Numbered from the stretch's first letter, positions 8,727-18,186 are shown. The stretch is DNA of 64,000 nt from Acinetobacter sedimenti (GCF_022601685.1 NZ_JAKUML010000013.1:16857-80856); one strand, 5' to 3'. Notes: generated by a model from the sequence alone, not told the origin. Numbers and translations: made by a program.

Positions 8727-9461
8727 ATGACCTACTGCGTTGCACTGCTTCTCAAGGAAGGCTTGGTTTTTATCAGTGATACTCGCACCAATGCGGGGGT
8801 TGATCATATTTCTTCATTTACCAAGCTATTTCGTTTCGGTATTGAAGGTGAGCGTTTTATGGTGGTACAAACCGCAGGAAATCTTGCCACCACGCAATCT
8901 GTCGTGACACGATTGCAACATCAGATCGCAGCACAAATCGAACCAAATCTCAATACGGTTGGCAGTATGTTTGAAGCCGCAGAATTGATCGGTGCAAGCT
9001 TACGTCGTGTGCTCAAAAATGTATCTGAAAGTCCTGAACAAGAAGCAATGTATGGCTGTAGCATTCTGCTCGGTGGGCAGATCGCAGGGCAGGAGATGGA
9101 GCTCTACAATATCTATCCGCAAGGCAATTTTATCCGTGCGACATTGGATACGCCATATTTTCAAATTGGGGAAATCAAATATGGCAAACCAATCATGGAT
9201 CGTGCGCTGAGCTACTACACGCCATTAGACCAAGCCTTACGTTGTTCGCTGATTTCATTTGATTCCACGATTCGATCAAATGTATCAGTTGGAATGCCAT
9301 TAGACGTGATGGTTTACCCTGCAAATAGTTTAAAATTGCCAAAAGGAAAACGAGTCACAGAAAATGATGCGTATTTCCAAGAGATACGCAAAGAATGGTC
9401 AGATATACTCAAGCAAGGTCTGCAAAATATTGCACCGCCGACGACAGATTATTTTGACTGA
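8727..9461 (+). CDS. Anbu-type proteasome-like Ntn-hydrolase peptidase
   Basis: The protein begins MTYCVALLLKEGLVFISDTR, so removal of Met would expose Thr1. Asp17 (in SDTR) and a lysine at about residue 32 (in FTKLF) sit where proteasome beta subunits place their catalytic Asp and Lys. The 244-residue length fits the Anbu (ancestral beta subunit, BPH) family, which forms open helical or ring assemblies. Later motifs SILLGGQ and QIGEIKYGKPIMDRAL agree. It closes the operon started at 5699. Substrates are unknown for the family. Confidence 0.88.
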   Translation: MTYCVALLLKEGLVFISDTRTNAGVDHISSFTKLFRFGIEGERFMVVQTAGNLATTQSVVTRLQHQIAAQIEPNLNTVGSMFEAAELIGASLRRVLKNVSESPEQEAMYGCSILLGGQIAGQEMELYNIYPQGNFIRATLDTPYFQIGEIKYGKPIMDRALSYYTPLDQALRCSLISFDSTIRSNVSVGMPLDVMVYPANSLKLPKGKRVTENDAYFQEIRKEWSDILKQGLQNIAPPTTDYFD

Positions 9462-9547
9462 TTTTGTGGCTTAATCACTTTTAAAATGTGCTTTTAGAGC
9501 TTAATGCTGATCAGTTAAGCATAATTTCATTATTACTGATTGATAAA

Positions 9548-9649
9548 TCTCCCCTAACCCCTCTTTGAAAAAGAGGGGAACACCATTGAATTCAACACTG
9601 TATTGAATGTCGAAATACTCCCTCCTTTGAAAGGAGGGTTGGGGAGGAT
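9548..9649. repeat. Nested palindromic intergenic repeat (MITE/REP-like)
   Basis: Outer arms ATCTCCCCTAACCC (9548-9560 region) and GGGTTGGGGAGGAT (9636-9649) are near-complementary. Inside lie two further perfect hairpins: CCCCTCTTT/AAAGAGGGG (9558-9578) and CCCTCCTT/AAGGAGGG (9620-9638). The G/C-rich arms stand out from the AT-rich surroundings. It lies between convergent Anbu and epd-like genes and may also act as a bidirectional terminator. Similar CCCCTAACCC-type repeats are common in bacterial intergenic DNA. Confidence 0.75.
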
Positions 9650-9692
9650 TAAAAATACTTAACTGACTGGCATTAGCTTTTAGAGCTTCCCT

Positions 9693-10712
9693 TCAAAGCA
9701 CCGCACAAAGGTCTAATAAGCGGTTTGCATAACCCCATTCATTGTCATACCACGCAAAGACTTTCACCTGACGACCGACCACCATCGTTTGAGTTAGATC
9801 GACAATTAAAGAATATGGCGAATGATTAAAATCACTCGACACAAGATATTCGTCGGTGGTTTGCATGATCTCATGAAATTGTGTTTTTGAAGCGTCCATT
9901 AAAGTCTGATTTACCGCTTGAGTATCTAACTTACTTTTCGCCACAAAAGTTAAATCAATCGCAGCGACATTGATGGTCGGTACACGGATCGAATAGCCAT
10001 CAATACGATGTTCCATATGTGGCATGACTTGCTTGAGTGCACCAAGCGCACTGGAAGTCGTCGGTATGATATTTTGCCCTGATGCTCTAGCACGGCGTAA
10101 ATCACGATGAGCATGATCAAGTACCGATTGATCGGCAGTCACCGCATGAATCTCGGTCATCAATGCAGTATCAATACCAAAAGCATCGTCCATGATCTTC
10201 ACCAACGGCACGAGGGCTTGCGTAGTACAAGACACACTGGAAATGATTTGATCTGTCGCTTTGATGTCTTGATGATTGACGCCATAAACCACCGCAGCAT
10301 CAACGCTATCAAATGGTGCAGCACCAATAATCACACGTTTTGCACCTGCTTGAATGTGTTTTCCTGCATCAGTACGTGAACGAAACAATCCTGTACACTC
10401 CAGTACCACATCAATCGCTAAATCTTGCCAATTTAACTGGATTGGGTCGGCGCATTGTAATAGTTGAATCTCTAAAGACTTCTGTGCAGTAGATACTTTG
10501 AGGATGCGCTGAGTATTCTCTTCAACGAGCTCTACTTGTCCTGCAAAACGTCCGTGTGTGGTGTCGTATTTCAGTAAGTGTAGTAGCGTTTCTGCATCGG
10601 CAATATCATTGATCGCCACGATCTGAAAATCATAGCCTTGTGGATGCTCAAACCACGCACGTAGCACATTTCGACCGATACGACCAAAACCATTGATGGC
10701 GATACGTTGCAT
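9693..10712 (-). CDS. epd: Erythrose-4-phosphate / glyceraldehyde-3-phosphate dehydrogenase family
   Basis: The Rossmann start RIAINGFGRIGRNVLRAWFE, the catalytic cysteine in SVSCTTQALVP and the histidine in HAVTADQ mark a GAPDH-fold NAD-dependent dehydrogenase. DFNHSPYSLIVDLTQT and the HLLKYDTTHGRF stretch resemble E. coli Epd more than GapA. Epd oxidises erythrose 4-phosphate to 4-phosphoerythronate for pyridoxal phosphate synthesis. I use ATG 10712, with AGGT upstream; the frame is open further to 10757 but the extension is not GAPDH-like. The Epd-versus-Gap choice is uncertain from sequence alone, since no pdxB, pgk or fba neighbour is present. Confidence 0.7.
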   Translation of the reverse strand: MQRIAINGFGRIGRNVLRAWFEHPQGYDFQIVAINDIADAETLLHLLKYDTTHGRFAGQVELVEENTQRILKVSTAQKSLEIQLLQCADPIQLNWQDLAIDVVLECTGLFRSRTDAGKHIQAGAKRVIIGAAPFDSVDAAVVYGVNHQDIKATDQIISSVSCTTQALVPLVKIMDDAFGIDTALMTEIHAVTADQSVLDHAHRDLRRARASGQNIIPTTSSALGALKQVMPHMEHRIDGYSIRVPTINVAAIDLTFVAKSKLDTQAVNQTLMDASKTQFHEIMQTTDEYLVSSDFNHSPYSLIVDLTQTMVVGRQVKVFAWYDNEWGYANRLLDLCAVL

Positions 10713-11017
10713 GAAATACCTCAAATAAAAAGCTGAAACTGAAATCAGGCGACACAAAAGAGAAGTGCTATGTTAAAGCAAAACTTAGAAATGTGGGAAG
10801 TGAATTGTCTTTTAGATGAAGCAGTTTGTTTCGATGTTGAGATCGAGCAAGTACACTCGGTGGTGTTGGTTTAAATTTGAATGAGATAAGGGCGAATATA
10901 ATTGTTATAGGCAGAGAGGTTGTATCGTATATTGGTGTTTGGAATGCAAATCAATATGAGTATATAATATAGATCATGATTTGAACTTGTCTGACCTCTA
11001 AAATAATTGCTTATATT
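10713..11017. other. Intergenic stretch with no recognised feature
   Basis: About 305 bases separate the divergent epd-like and DUF2971 genes. The right part is AT-rich. I see no convincing hairpin, RNA gene or well-spaced promoter here. Confidence 0.5.
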
Positions 11018-11899
11018 ATGACTATTGAATTTAAAGATTTTATGGGGCACAGAGAGTCCTATCCAGATGATATGCTTTTTTATCATTACTGTTCCCCAGA
11101 TACTTTTTTATCAATTTGTAATGGTAAAAAATTAAGATTTTCTGATTTATTTTGTATGAATGATCATATGGAAAATCACTGGGGTTATGCGATTTGGATA
11201 GAAGTTGTCAATGAATTAATGGAAAGAAAAGAAGTTGAGGAAAGTTTCATTGATGAAGTTGATAAAATTATAAGTGAGTCCAGTTATAATTTTTTGAGAT
11301 TGGCTTGTTGTCTTTCCAAAGATGGTGATGTATTAAGTCAATGGCGTGCTTATGCCAATGATGCTGCGGGATATAGCATCGGTTTTTCAGCTAATGAGCT
11401 GTTAAAAATGCCTATTCGAATCATTCCTGTCTGTTATGATAGGAAAGAACAAAAGAGTATAGTCGAACATTTCGTTAAAGCTATTTATGAAGTCGAAAAA
11501 GAAAATACAACTGAAGATAAAGAGGATTTTTATCTAACTTGTAAAGAGTTTGCAATTTCCTTATCTAGCTTTAAAAATCCAGCATTCAAAGAAGAGTTAG
11601 AGGTTCGATTGATGCACATAGCGGTTTTGGATTCATCGGACATGGATAATCTAGTGTATAAATTTGGTGGAGGTACTGCCAATGGTACTGACTGTCGAGA
11701 TTATCAACTTCACTATCGAATGAATGGAAGTGTTCCAACCGCTTTTATAGATATTGATTTTTACTATGACAATAACCCTGTTAAACAAGTTATCTTAGGG
11801 CCTAAAAATGAATCATTGCTTTCTGGCGTATCTATGGCACTGAATTCTCTAGGCTTGAAAAATGTTAAAGTTAAAAAATCACGAGCATCTTATCGCTAA
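11018..11899 (+). CDS. DUF2971 family protein
   Basis: This 293-residue protein carries the DUF2971 hallmarks. An N-terminal LFYHYCSPDTFLSI is followed by LRFSDLFCMND, and then ACCLSKDGDVLSQWRAYAND with AAGYSIGF. No biochemical function is established for the family; members are scattered, accessory, and often found near mobile or defence genes. The gene is visibly more AT-rich than alaS and epd around it and stands alone, which suggests horizontal acquisition. No signal peptide or membrane segment is evident, so it is probably cytoplasmic. Confidence 0.85.
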   Translation: MTIEFKDFMGHRESYPDDMLFYHYCSPDTFLSICNGKKLRFSDLFCMNDHMENHWGYAIWIEVVNELMERKEVEESFIDEVDKIISESSYNFLRLACCLSKDGDVLSQWRAYANDAAGYSIGFSANELLKMPIRIIPVCYDRKEQKSIVEHFVKAIYEVEKENTTEDKEDFYLTCKEFAISLSSFKNPAFKEELEVRLMHIAVLDSSDMDNLVYKFGGGTANGTDCRDYQLHYRMNGSVPTAFIDIDFYYDNNPVKQVILGPKNESLLSGVSMALNSLGLKNVKVKKSRASYR

Positions 11900-12000
11900 G
11901 AAAAAGTCCGGTTTACTTCACAATAGACTTCTCTCCATTTCTCATAAAATATACCACTAAGCAATCATTCCCAAAACATCGTTGAACTCATGTAAAAACA

Positions 12001-12029
12001 TTGGTCTTGACCCAAAACTTCGTTATAAT
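12001..12029 (+). promoter_or_regulatory. Candidate sigma-70 promoter of alaS
   Basis: TTGGTC (12001-12006) and a perfect TATAAT (12024-12029) are separated by 17 bases, about 105 bases before the alaS start. Confidence 0.65.
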
Positions 12030-12134
12030 TTAGCGCTTTTACGCATTCGTCTATGTATTTTCATTTTTAGCGTGAAATTCGCATCGTCGATGAACTAATT
12101 TTTTTGTAATGCCCAATGTATGGAGTGACTTGTA

Positions 12135-14777
12135 GTGAGTACACGTTTGATGACCGCCGCTGATATTCGTGAAGCGTTTTTAAGTTATTTCGAATCAAAA
12201 GGGCATACTCGTGTCGCCTCAAGTTCACTGGTGCCAAGTGACGACCCAACTTTGCTGTTTACCAATGCAGGCATGAACCAGTTTAAAGACTGCTTTTTGG
12301 GACTCGAAAAGCGTGACTACGTGCGTGCAACCAGTTCACAAAAGTGTGTCCGTGCAGGCGGTAAACATAACGATTTAGATAACGTCGGCTACACCGCTCG
12401 TCACCATACTTTCTTTGAAATGTTGGGTAACTTTTCCTTTGGCGATTATTTTAAGAAAGATGCCATTCTCTTTGCATGGGAATTTTTAACCGTAACTTTA
12501 GCACTACCTAAAGATCGTCTATACGCAACGATCTATCATACCGATGATGAAGCTTTTGAGATTTGGAATAAAGACGTTGGACTAAGCGCAGATCGCATTA
12601 TCCGTATTGGCGATAAAGGCGCAAAATACGAATCAGACAACTTCTGGGCGATGGGCGATACAGGTCCTTGTGGTCCGTGTTCTGAGATTTTCTATGACCA
12701 TGGCGACCATATTTGGGGTGGTTTACCAGGTACGCCTGAAGAAGATGGCGACCGTTTTATCGAGATTTGGAATAACGTCTTTATGCAATTTAACCGTACT
12801 GCGGACGGCGTGTTGCATCCACTGCCTGCGCCGTCAGTTGACACAGGCATGGGCTTGGAGCGAATTTCTGCGGTCTTACAACATGTCAATTCCAACTATG
12901 AAATCGACCTATTCCAACATCTATTAAAGTCTGCTGCGGACATTATTGGTATTCAAGATGAAGGTCAGCCGTCGCTTCGTGTTGTTGCCGATCATGCTCG
13001 TTCGTGTTGTTTCTTGATCGCAGATGGTGTGAATCCATCGAATGAAGGGCGTGGTTATGTACTTCGTCGTATCATCCGCCGTGCGGTGCGTCATGGTAAC
13101 AAACTCGGCGCAACAGGTACATTCTTCTACAAAATGTTGCAACCGCTGATCGATGTGATGGGGCAAGCCTATCCTGAGCTTGAAGCCAATAAAGCACGTA
13201 TCGAAGCGGCATTGATCAAAGAAGAAGAACAATTTGCCAAGACTTTGGAACAAGGTTTGAAATTGCTTGAAGGTGAGTTGGCAAATCTACAAGGCAAAGT
13301 CATTGCAGGTGAAACCGTCTTTAAACTGTATGACACTTATGGCTTCCCAACGGATTTGACCGCTGATATTGCACGTGAACGTGAACTCTCCATTGACGAA
13401 GCAGGCTTTGAAGTGGAAATGGCTGCACAGCGCCAACGTGCTCGTGATGCAGGAAAATTCAATGTCGATTACAATTCGATCGTCAAAGTCGAAGGCGATA
13501 CCCAGTTTGACGGCTACGACGCAACTCAAGGTCAAGGTCAGATTGTTGCTATCTATAAAGACGGCGAGCAAGTCGATGAAGTAGTTGAAGGCGATGAAGC
13601 CCTCATCGTACTCAATCAAACACCATTCTACGCAGAAAGCGGTGGTCAGATCGGTGATACAGGGATATTCAAAAATGAAACAGGTATTTTTGAAGTCCAA
13701 GACACCAAGAAGTCTGGCGGTGCATTCGTGCATCAAGGGATTGTCACCGTTGGTCAGTTCAAAGCATCACAAAAAGTTGAAGCGATCGTCAAAGCGGATA
13801 TTCGAGCGAATACGGCAAAAAATCACTCTGCAACGCATTTATTACACGCTGCTTTACGCCAAATCTTAGGCACGCATGTACAGCAAAAAGGCTCATTGGT
13901 TGCCAGTGATATTTTGCGTTTTGACTTTGCCAATGATCAGCCTGTGACATTTGCACAACTTCAAGAAATCGAGCGTTTGGTGAATCGTGAAGTGATTGCC
14001 AATACACCTGTATTGACAGAAGTGCTTGACATCGAAACGGCGAAGTCCAAAGGCGCAATGATGCTCTTTGGTGAGAAGTACGGCGATGAAGTGCGTGTAC
14101 TTACGATGGGTACAGTAAGTGATGAGCGTAATTTCTCTATCGAACTGTGCGGTGGTATCCACGTCAAACGTACTGGTGATATTGGTTTATTTAAAATCGT
14201 GTCGGAAGGTGGTATCGCAGCGGGTGTACGTCGTATCGAAGCGGTCACAGGTAGTAAAGCGATTGAAACCGTACAACATGCTGAAAGCACCATTGCACAG
14301 ATCAACGGCTTGCTCAAAGCGCAAAAAGATCAAACGCTAGAAAAAGTCCGTGCCACTGCTGATCATGCGGCGCAATTGCAAAAGCAAATCGAGCAACTCA
14401 ATCAAAAATTGGCAAACTTCCAAGCGACCGAACTTTTGTCAAATGTACAAGAGATCGCAGGTTGTAAGACCTTGATTGCACAAGTCAACAATGTCGATGC
14501 CAAATCTTTGCGTCATCTACATGATAGTGTCAAATCAAAATTGGATGATGCAGTGATTGTCCTTGTTGGCACAGAGTCGGATAAAGTCAGTTTGCTTGCT
14601 TCAGTTGCCCAAGTACATCAAGGCGCAATCAAAGCAGGGGATATTATCAAACATCTTGCCAATGAACTTGGTGGTAAAGGTGGTGGTAAACCTGATTTGG
14701 CTCAAGGCGGTGCGCCGATGAATGATCAATTAGATGTAGTGGTTTCTGGGCTAAATACTTGGTTATCTGCACAATAA
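12135..14777 (+). CDS. alaS: Alanyl-tRNA synthetase
   Basis: AlaRS charges tRNA-Ala and hydrolyses mischarged Ser/Gly-tRNA. The class II core near the N-terminus shows [18 protein letters not shown] and [11 protein letters not shown]. The editing domain has its zinc-type motifs in [13 protein letters not shown] and in [15 protein letters not shown]. The C-terminal C-Ala region has a coiled coil followed by [13 protein letters not shown]. The length of 880 residues is normal. The start codon is GTG at 12135, preceded by a GGAG-like site. A promoter lies at 12001-12029, and lysC and csrA follow on the same strand, an order typical of Pseudomonas and Acinetobacter. Confidence 0.98.
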   Translation: MSTRLMTAADIREAFLSYFESKGHTRVASSSLVPSDDPTLLFTNAGMNQFKDCFLGLEKRDYVRATSSQKCVRAGGKHNDLDNVGYTARHHTFFEMLGNFSFGDYFKKDAILFAWEFLTVTLALPKDRLYATIYHTDDEAFEIWNKDVGLSADRIIRIGDKGAKYESDNFWAMGDTGPCGPCSEIFYDHGDHIWGGLPGTPEEDGDRFIEIWNNVFMQFNRTADGVLHPLPAPSVDTGMGLERISAVLQHVNSNYEIDLFQHLLKSAADIIGIQDEGQPSLRVVADHARSCCFLIADGVNPSNEGRGYVLRRIIRRAVRHGNKLGATGTFFYKMLQPLIDVMGQAYPELEANKARIEAALIKEEEQFAKTLEQGLKLLEGELANLQGKVIAGETVFKLYDTYGFPTDLTADIARERELSIDEAGFEVEMAAQRQRARDAGKFNVDYNSIVKVEGDTQFDGYDATQGQGQIVAIYKDGEQVDEVVEGDEALIVLNQTPFYAESGGQIGDTGIFKNETGIFEVQDTKKSGGAFVHQGIVTVGQFKASQKVEAIVKADIRANTAKNHSATHLLHAALRQILGTHVQQKGSLVASDILRFDFANDQPVTFAQLQEIERLVNREVIANTPVLTEVLDIETAKSKGAMMLFGEKYGDEVRVLTMGTVSDERNFSIELCGGIHVKRTGDIGLFKIVSEGGIAAGVRRIEAVTGSKAIETVQHAESTIAQINGLLKAQKDQTLEKVRATADHAAQLQKQIEQLNQKLANFQATELLSNVQEIAGCKTLIAQVNNVDAKSLRHLHDSVKSKLDDAVIVLVGTESDKVSLLASVAQVHQGAIKAGDIIKHLANELGGKGGGKPDLAQGGAPMNDQLDVVVSGLNTWLSAQ

Positions 14778-14858
14778 TAGATGGCTATTGATATTTATTA
14801 TTGTTGAAAAGTTGTACTAAGCTCTGGTTTTTAATGAAAAAATGAAGAGTTTAGATTG

Positions 14859-14903
14859 TAAGTATTTAGGTTATAAGTGTTTGGGTTTTAAGTATTTTGG
14901 GTG
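14859..14903. repeat. Three tandem 15-bp repeats upstream of lysC
   Basis: Units TAAGTATTTAGGTTA, TAAGTGTTTGGGTTT and TAAGTATTTTGGGTG follow one another without gaps, ending 16 bases before the lysC start. They may be a slippage product or a regulator-binding array. Confidence 0.6.
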
Positions 14904-14919
14904 AATTTGGAATAATTCT

Positions 14920-16200
14920 ATGGCTTTAATCGTTCAAAAATATGGTGGTACGTCAATGGGTACACCTGAGCGCATCTTGAATGTGGCTCGTCGTGTAAAG
15001 CGTTGGCATGATCATGGTCATCAAGTGGTTGTCGTTGTATCGGCGATGAGTGGTGAAACCAACCGCTTATTGGCTTTGGCAAAGGCAATTACTGAAACGC
15101 CTGATCCACGTGAGCTTGATCAAATGGTATCAACGGGTGAGCAAGTCACCATTGCAATGTTGGCAATGGCGCTCAACTCGATTGGTACAGAAGCCAAATC
15201 ATTGACAGGTCGTCAAGTTGGTATTCGTACTGACCATGCGTATAACAAAGCACGTATTGAGGCGATTGATACCGATGTCATGACTGAACACTTAAATGCA
15301 GGTCGTGTGATCGTTGTTGCAGGCTTCCAAGGCTTTGATGCGGAAGGAAATACCACGACATTAGGACGCGGTGGTTCGGATACCTCTGGTGTTGCACTGG
15401 CTGCTGCACTCAAAGCGGACGAATGCCAAATCTATACCGATGTAGATGGTGTCTATACCACTGATCCACGTGTCGCACCGAAGGCGAAGAAAGTAGATCG
15501 TATTTCTTTTGAAGAAATGCTCGAAATGGCTTCACTTGGCTCAAAAGTATTACAAATTCGTTCAGTCGAGTTTGCAGGAAAATATCAAGTGCCGCTACGT
15601 GTTTTATCAAGTTTTGATAACGACGATGACGGCGCATTTGATGATCATTTTAAACAAACTGTCGGTACACTCATTACAACAGAATCGGAAGACACTATGG
15701 AACAACCTATTATCTCTGGTATTGCTTTCAACCGTGATGAAGCAAAATTAACTATTCTTGGTGTACCTGATGAGCCGGGCATTGCGTCAAAAATCCTTTC
15801 TCCTGTAGGTGATGCCAACGTTGAAGTGGATATGATTATCCAAAACGTCGAAGAAGACGGCACGACTGATTTCACCTTTACTGTGAATCGCACAGAAATG
15901 GCAAAAGCCAAAAAGATTTTGGAAGATACTGCACAGAAGATCGGTGCACGTGAAGTATCAACACGTGATGATATCGTGAAAGTATCAATCGTTGGTGTCG
16001 GTATGCGCTCTCACGCAGGTGTGGCGAGCAAAATGTTTACTGCGCTTGCAGATGAAGGCATCAATATTTTGATGATCTCAACTTCTGAAATCAAAATCTC
16101 AGTAATCATTGATGAAAAATACCTAGAACTTGCAGTTCGTGCATTGCATACTGCTTTTGGCTTAGATCGTGAACACGGTGAAAGTAGCGCACGTGCTTAA
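14920..16200 (+). CDS. lysC: Aspartate kinase
   Basis: Aspartokinase makes aspartyl phosphate, the first step towards Lys, Thr, Met and diaminopimelate. The kinase domain starts with KYGGTSMGTPERI and includes GRGGSDTSGVALAAAL and YTDVDGVYTTDPR. Two ACT regulatory domains follow from about residue 265 (LGVPDEPGIASKI and VGVGMRSHAGVASKMF), so feedback inhibition by Lys and/or Thr is expected. The 426-residue length fits the single-enzyme class found in Pseudomonas and Corynebacterium. An internal in-frame ATG at 15697, with GGAAG before it, matches the position where C. glutamicum makes a separate beta subunit. Confidence 0.97.
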   Translation: MALIVQKYGGTSMGTPERILNVARRVKRWHDHGHQVVVVVSAMSGETNRLLALAKAITETPDPRELDQMVSTGEQVTIAMLAMALNSIGTEAKSLTGRQVGIRTDHAYNKARIEAIDTDVMTEHLNAGRVIVVAGFQGFDAEGNTTTLGRGGSDTSGVALAAALKADECQIYTDVDGVYTTDPRVAPKAKKVDRISFEEMLEMASLGSKVLQIRSVEFAGKYQVPLRVLSSFDNDDDGAFDDHFKQTVGTLITTESEDTMEQPIISGIAFNRDEAKLTILGVPDEPGIASKILSPVGDANVEVDMIIQNVEEDGTTDFTFTVNRTEMAKAKKILEDTAQKIGAREVSTRDDIVKVSIVGVGMRSHAGVASKMFTALADEGINILMISTSEIKISVIIDEKYLELAVRALHTAFGLDREHGESSARA

Positions 16201-16227
16201 AAAATAAGCACTTAGCGACAAATCTCA

Positions 16228-16258
16228 GGGCAAACGCGAATTAAATTTCAGTTTGCCC
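16228..16258. terminator. Hairpin after lysC
   Basis: GGGCAAAC (16228-16235) and GTTTGCCC (16251-16258) form a perfect 8-bp stem with a 15-base AT-rich loop. It is not followed by a clear T run, so it could be an attenuator or mRNA stabiliser instead. Confidence 0.4.
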
Positions 16259-16266
16259 GACAATGT

Positions 16267-16295
16267 GCCACTATACTTCTATAGTGGCTCTGTTA
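16267..16295 (+). terminator. Terminator-like hairpin between lysC and csrA
   Basis: GCCACTATA and TATAGTGGC form a perfect 9-bp stem with a cttc loop (16267-16288), followed by a T-containing tail. It probably separates lysC from csrA transcription. Confidence 0.55.
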
Positions 16296-16416
16296 TATTA
16301 GTCCTTTCGATTTATATGCAAACAAATAAAAGCGGTTGTGCGAAAAGAAGTTTTTCTTTGCCTTGTATTTAGATTTGAAATTCATCAGTTTCACGCATAT
16401 TAGCAAGGAGGCAATA

Positions 16417-16665
16417 ATGCTAATTTTGACACGTCGTGTAGGTGAAACACTCATGATCGGCGATCAAGTGAGTGTAACAGTACTGGGTGTGAAAGGTAAT
16501 CAAGTGCGTATTGGTGTCAATGCACCGAAAGAAGTTTCAGTACATCGTGAAGAAATCTATCAACGAATTCAACACGAGCGTGCGATGCATGAGCATCTTC
16601 AGCATTTAGATGATGATTTTAGCCCAAATTTTAACGACGACGACTACTCCCAGTTCAATCGTTAA
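16417..16665 (+). CDS. csrA: Carbon storage regulator CsrA (RsmA)
   Basis: CsrA is a dimeric RNA-binding protein that controls translation and stability of many mRNAs by binding GGA motifs. The sequence starts [16 protein letters not shown] and contains [19 protein letters not shown] and [10 protein letters not shown], the full CsrA fold with the RNA-binding residues near positions 4 and 44. A strong AAGGAGG at 16405-16411 fixes ATG 16417 as the start, although the frame is open further upstream. Residues after about 60 form an acidic Asp/Asn-rich tail, seen in Acinetobacter CsrA and absent from the 61-residue E. coli protein. It has its own terminator. Confidence 0.97.
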   Translation: MLILTRRVGETLMIGDQVSVTVLGVKGNQVRIGVNAPKEVSVHREEIYQRIQHERAMHEHLQHLDDDFSPNFNDDDYSQFNR

Positions 16666-16680
16666 TCTCTCTGTAGTAAT

Positions 16681-16714
16681 AAAACCATTGGTCGTTATCA
16701 ATGGTTTTATTTTG
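16681..16714 (+). terminator. Rho-independent terminator of csrA
   Basis: AAAACCATTG (16681-16690) pairs perfectly with CAATGGTTTT (16699-16708), with an 8-base loop and a following ATTTT tract. Confidence 0.85.
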
Positions 16715-16887
16715 CTTAATTAAAAAGCACTAAAAATTCTCAAAATATAAAAATAATCCATTTTTCGCTGTATTTTCGACAAGTGGTGATAGATTCGATT
16801 GCACCTCAATGACAAACTTGTTAAGTTTATTGCATAAAATGTCATCAATGATGATGAAAAAACAACAAATGCTGAAGGGGATGTCAC

Positions 16888-17376
16888 ATGAAACAATGGT
16901 TTAAGCAACTGCTGCCGATGCTTGCAGGGATGGCGATTATCACTTCGCAATCAACTCTAGCGGTACAGCCTGTTTCTGATGATGAACTCGCAGAAGCAGC
17001 CAGTAAAAATTCTCTCGTCCTCAATGAAGCCGTTGCTGAAAATAAAGTATTCATTATTCAACAAGATCAAAGCCTAAGTGAAACTCCTGGTTATCAAATG
17101 ATCAATATATTAGCATTGTTATATCCGGAAGCATTTATGCGTGAGCTTGGGCAACAACAAGATTATTTTACGCGTAATTTTGGGAATGAATCTTATAGTT
17201 ATCGTTGGGCGGGTAATGAAAATGAAATATGGGCGCAAAATCAATATTATGAAGTCATGTTTAACAAGAACACAGAATCTTACGAATTAAATAATGTGCG
17301 TGGTCGCGTATGGATTAATGTGGAAGTTTTTGACAGCGAAACAGGTCGTACGGTTAGCCTTGCATCGAATGAGTGA
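16888..17376 (+). CDS. Secreted protein of unknown function
   Basis: I do not recognise a family. The 162-residue product starts with a clear Sec signal peptide (a KQWFKQ basic region, then a hydrophobic stretch), probably cleaved after TLA before VQPVSDDEL. The mature part has no cysteines and is rich in Glu, Asn and Tyr, so it is probably a soluble periplasmic protein. AAGGGG lies 7 bases before the ATG. It stands alone between csrA and the GST gene, with no operon partner. Confidence 0.7.
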   Translation: MKQWFKQLLPMLAGMAIITSQSTLAVQPVSDDELAEAASKNSLVLNEAVAENKVFIIQQDQSLSETPGYQMINILALLYPEAFMRELGQQQDYFTRNFGNESYSYRWAGNENEIWAQNQYYEVMFNKNTESYELNNVRGRVWINVEVFDSETGRTVSLASNE

Positions 17377-17523
17377 TTTTAAGAGAATTTATTGGGAAAA
17401 GTTCAAAAAATAGTAGAAGTTTTTTAAGTCATACATAAGTTGTAGCAAGATGATAAACTTTAGTACTTGAAAGTTGGGGCAGAACCCTCTACAAATAGTC
17501 ATAGGTTATCACAGGGAAAAACA

Positions 17524-18135
17524 ATGAAGTTGTATTACACGCCAGGCGCTTGCTCATTGGCTGCACATATTATTTTGAATGAAATAAACGTCGATTTTGA
17601 TTTAGAACGTGTTGATATAAAGACACATACCACTGAAAAAGGTCAGGATTATTACGCCATTAATCCCAAAGGCTATGTACCTGCACTGGAAATCAATCCA
17701 GGCTTAGTGCTGACTGAGACTGTAGCGGTTTTACCATTCCTTGCACAGCATGATCCACGTCAGGATTTGATTCCACCATCGGGTCTTGGTCGTGCTAAGG
17801 TGCTTGAGTGGTTAGGTTTTCTCAATTCAGAAGTACATGATGCCTATGCGGTATTCTTCGGTCGTGAGTTAAACGATGAAGAAAAAGCACGTGGCTATGC
17901 CGAGATTGATCGTCTATTGCAATTTGTTGAAGATTATCTTGCGGAAGTTGATACCGATTATTTAGTCGATGACAACTTCGGTCCTGCTGATGCGTATCTA
18001 TTCGTTTTGACCAACTGGTCGAAATCAATCGGACATGACTTGTCAAAATTTAAGGAAATTAACGATCTTCGTAGCGTAGTCTTCCAACGCCAATCGGTAC
18101 AGATCGCTATGCGTGATGAAGGTTTGATTAGCTAA
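17524..18135 (+). CDS. Glutathione S-transferase, beta-class type
   Basis: The N-terminal thioredoxin-fold domain MKLYYTPGACSLAAHIILNE includes the cysteine at position 10 that is characteristic of bacterial beta-class GSTs. NPKGYVPALEI carries the cis-proline and LTETVAVLPFLAQ the glutathione-binding Glu/Thr. The C-terminal domain is all-helical. I chose ATG 17524, preceded by AGGGA, over the open upstream frame to 17467; this gives the standard 203 residues. It conjugates or exchanges glutathione on electrophiles in the cytoplasm. It has a strong terminator and no partner genes. Confidence 0.92.
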   Translation: MKLYYTPGACSLAAHIILNEINVDFDLERVDIKTHTTEKGQDYYAINPKGYVPALEINPGLVLTETVAVLPFLAQHDPRQDLIPPSGLGRAKVLEWLGFLNSEVHDAYAVFFGRELNDEEKARGYAEIDRLLQFVEDYLAEVDTDYLVDDNFGPADAYLFVLTNWSKSIGHDLSKFKEINDLRSVVFQRQSVQIAMRDEGLIS

Positions 18136-18158
18136 ACTTAGCAAAAGTTTAAGACGAT

Positions 18159-18186
18159 AAAAAGCACCTTTATAGGTGCTTTTTTA
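18159..18186 (+). terminator. Rho-independent terminator after GST gene
   Basis: AAAAAGCACC and GGTGCTTTTT flank a six-base loop, and the right arm runs into a T tract. Confidence 0.9.

Noticed and set aside
11900..12134. T-box or other riboswitch before alaS
   Set aside because: No T-box sequence or specifier/antiterminator structure is visible; the region carries an ordinary promoter and a short leader.
13287..14317. Several long minus-strand ORFs opposite alaS
   Set aside because: They are antisense shadows of the alaS reading frame with no start signals or family motifs.
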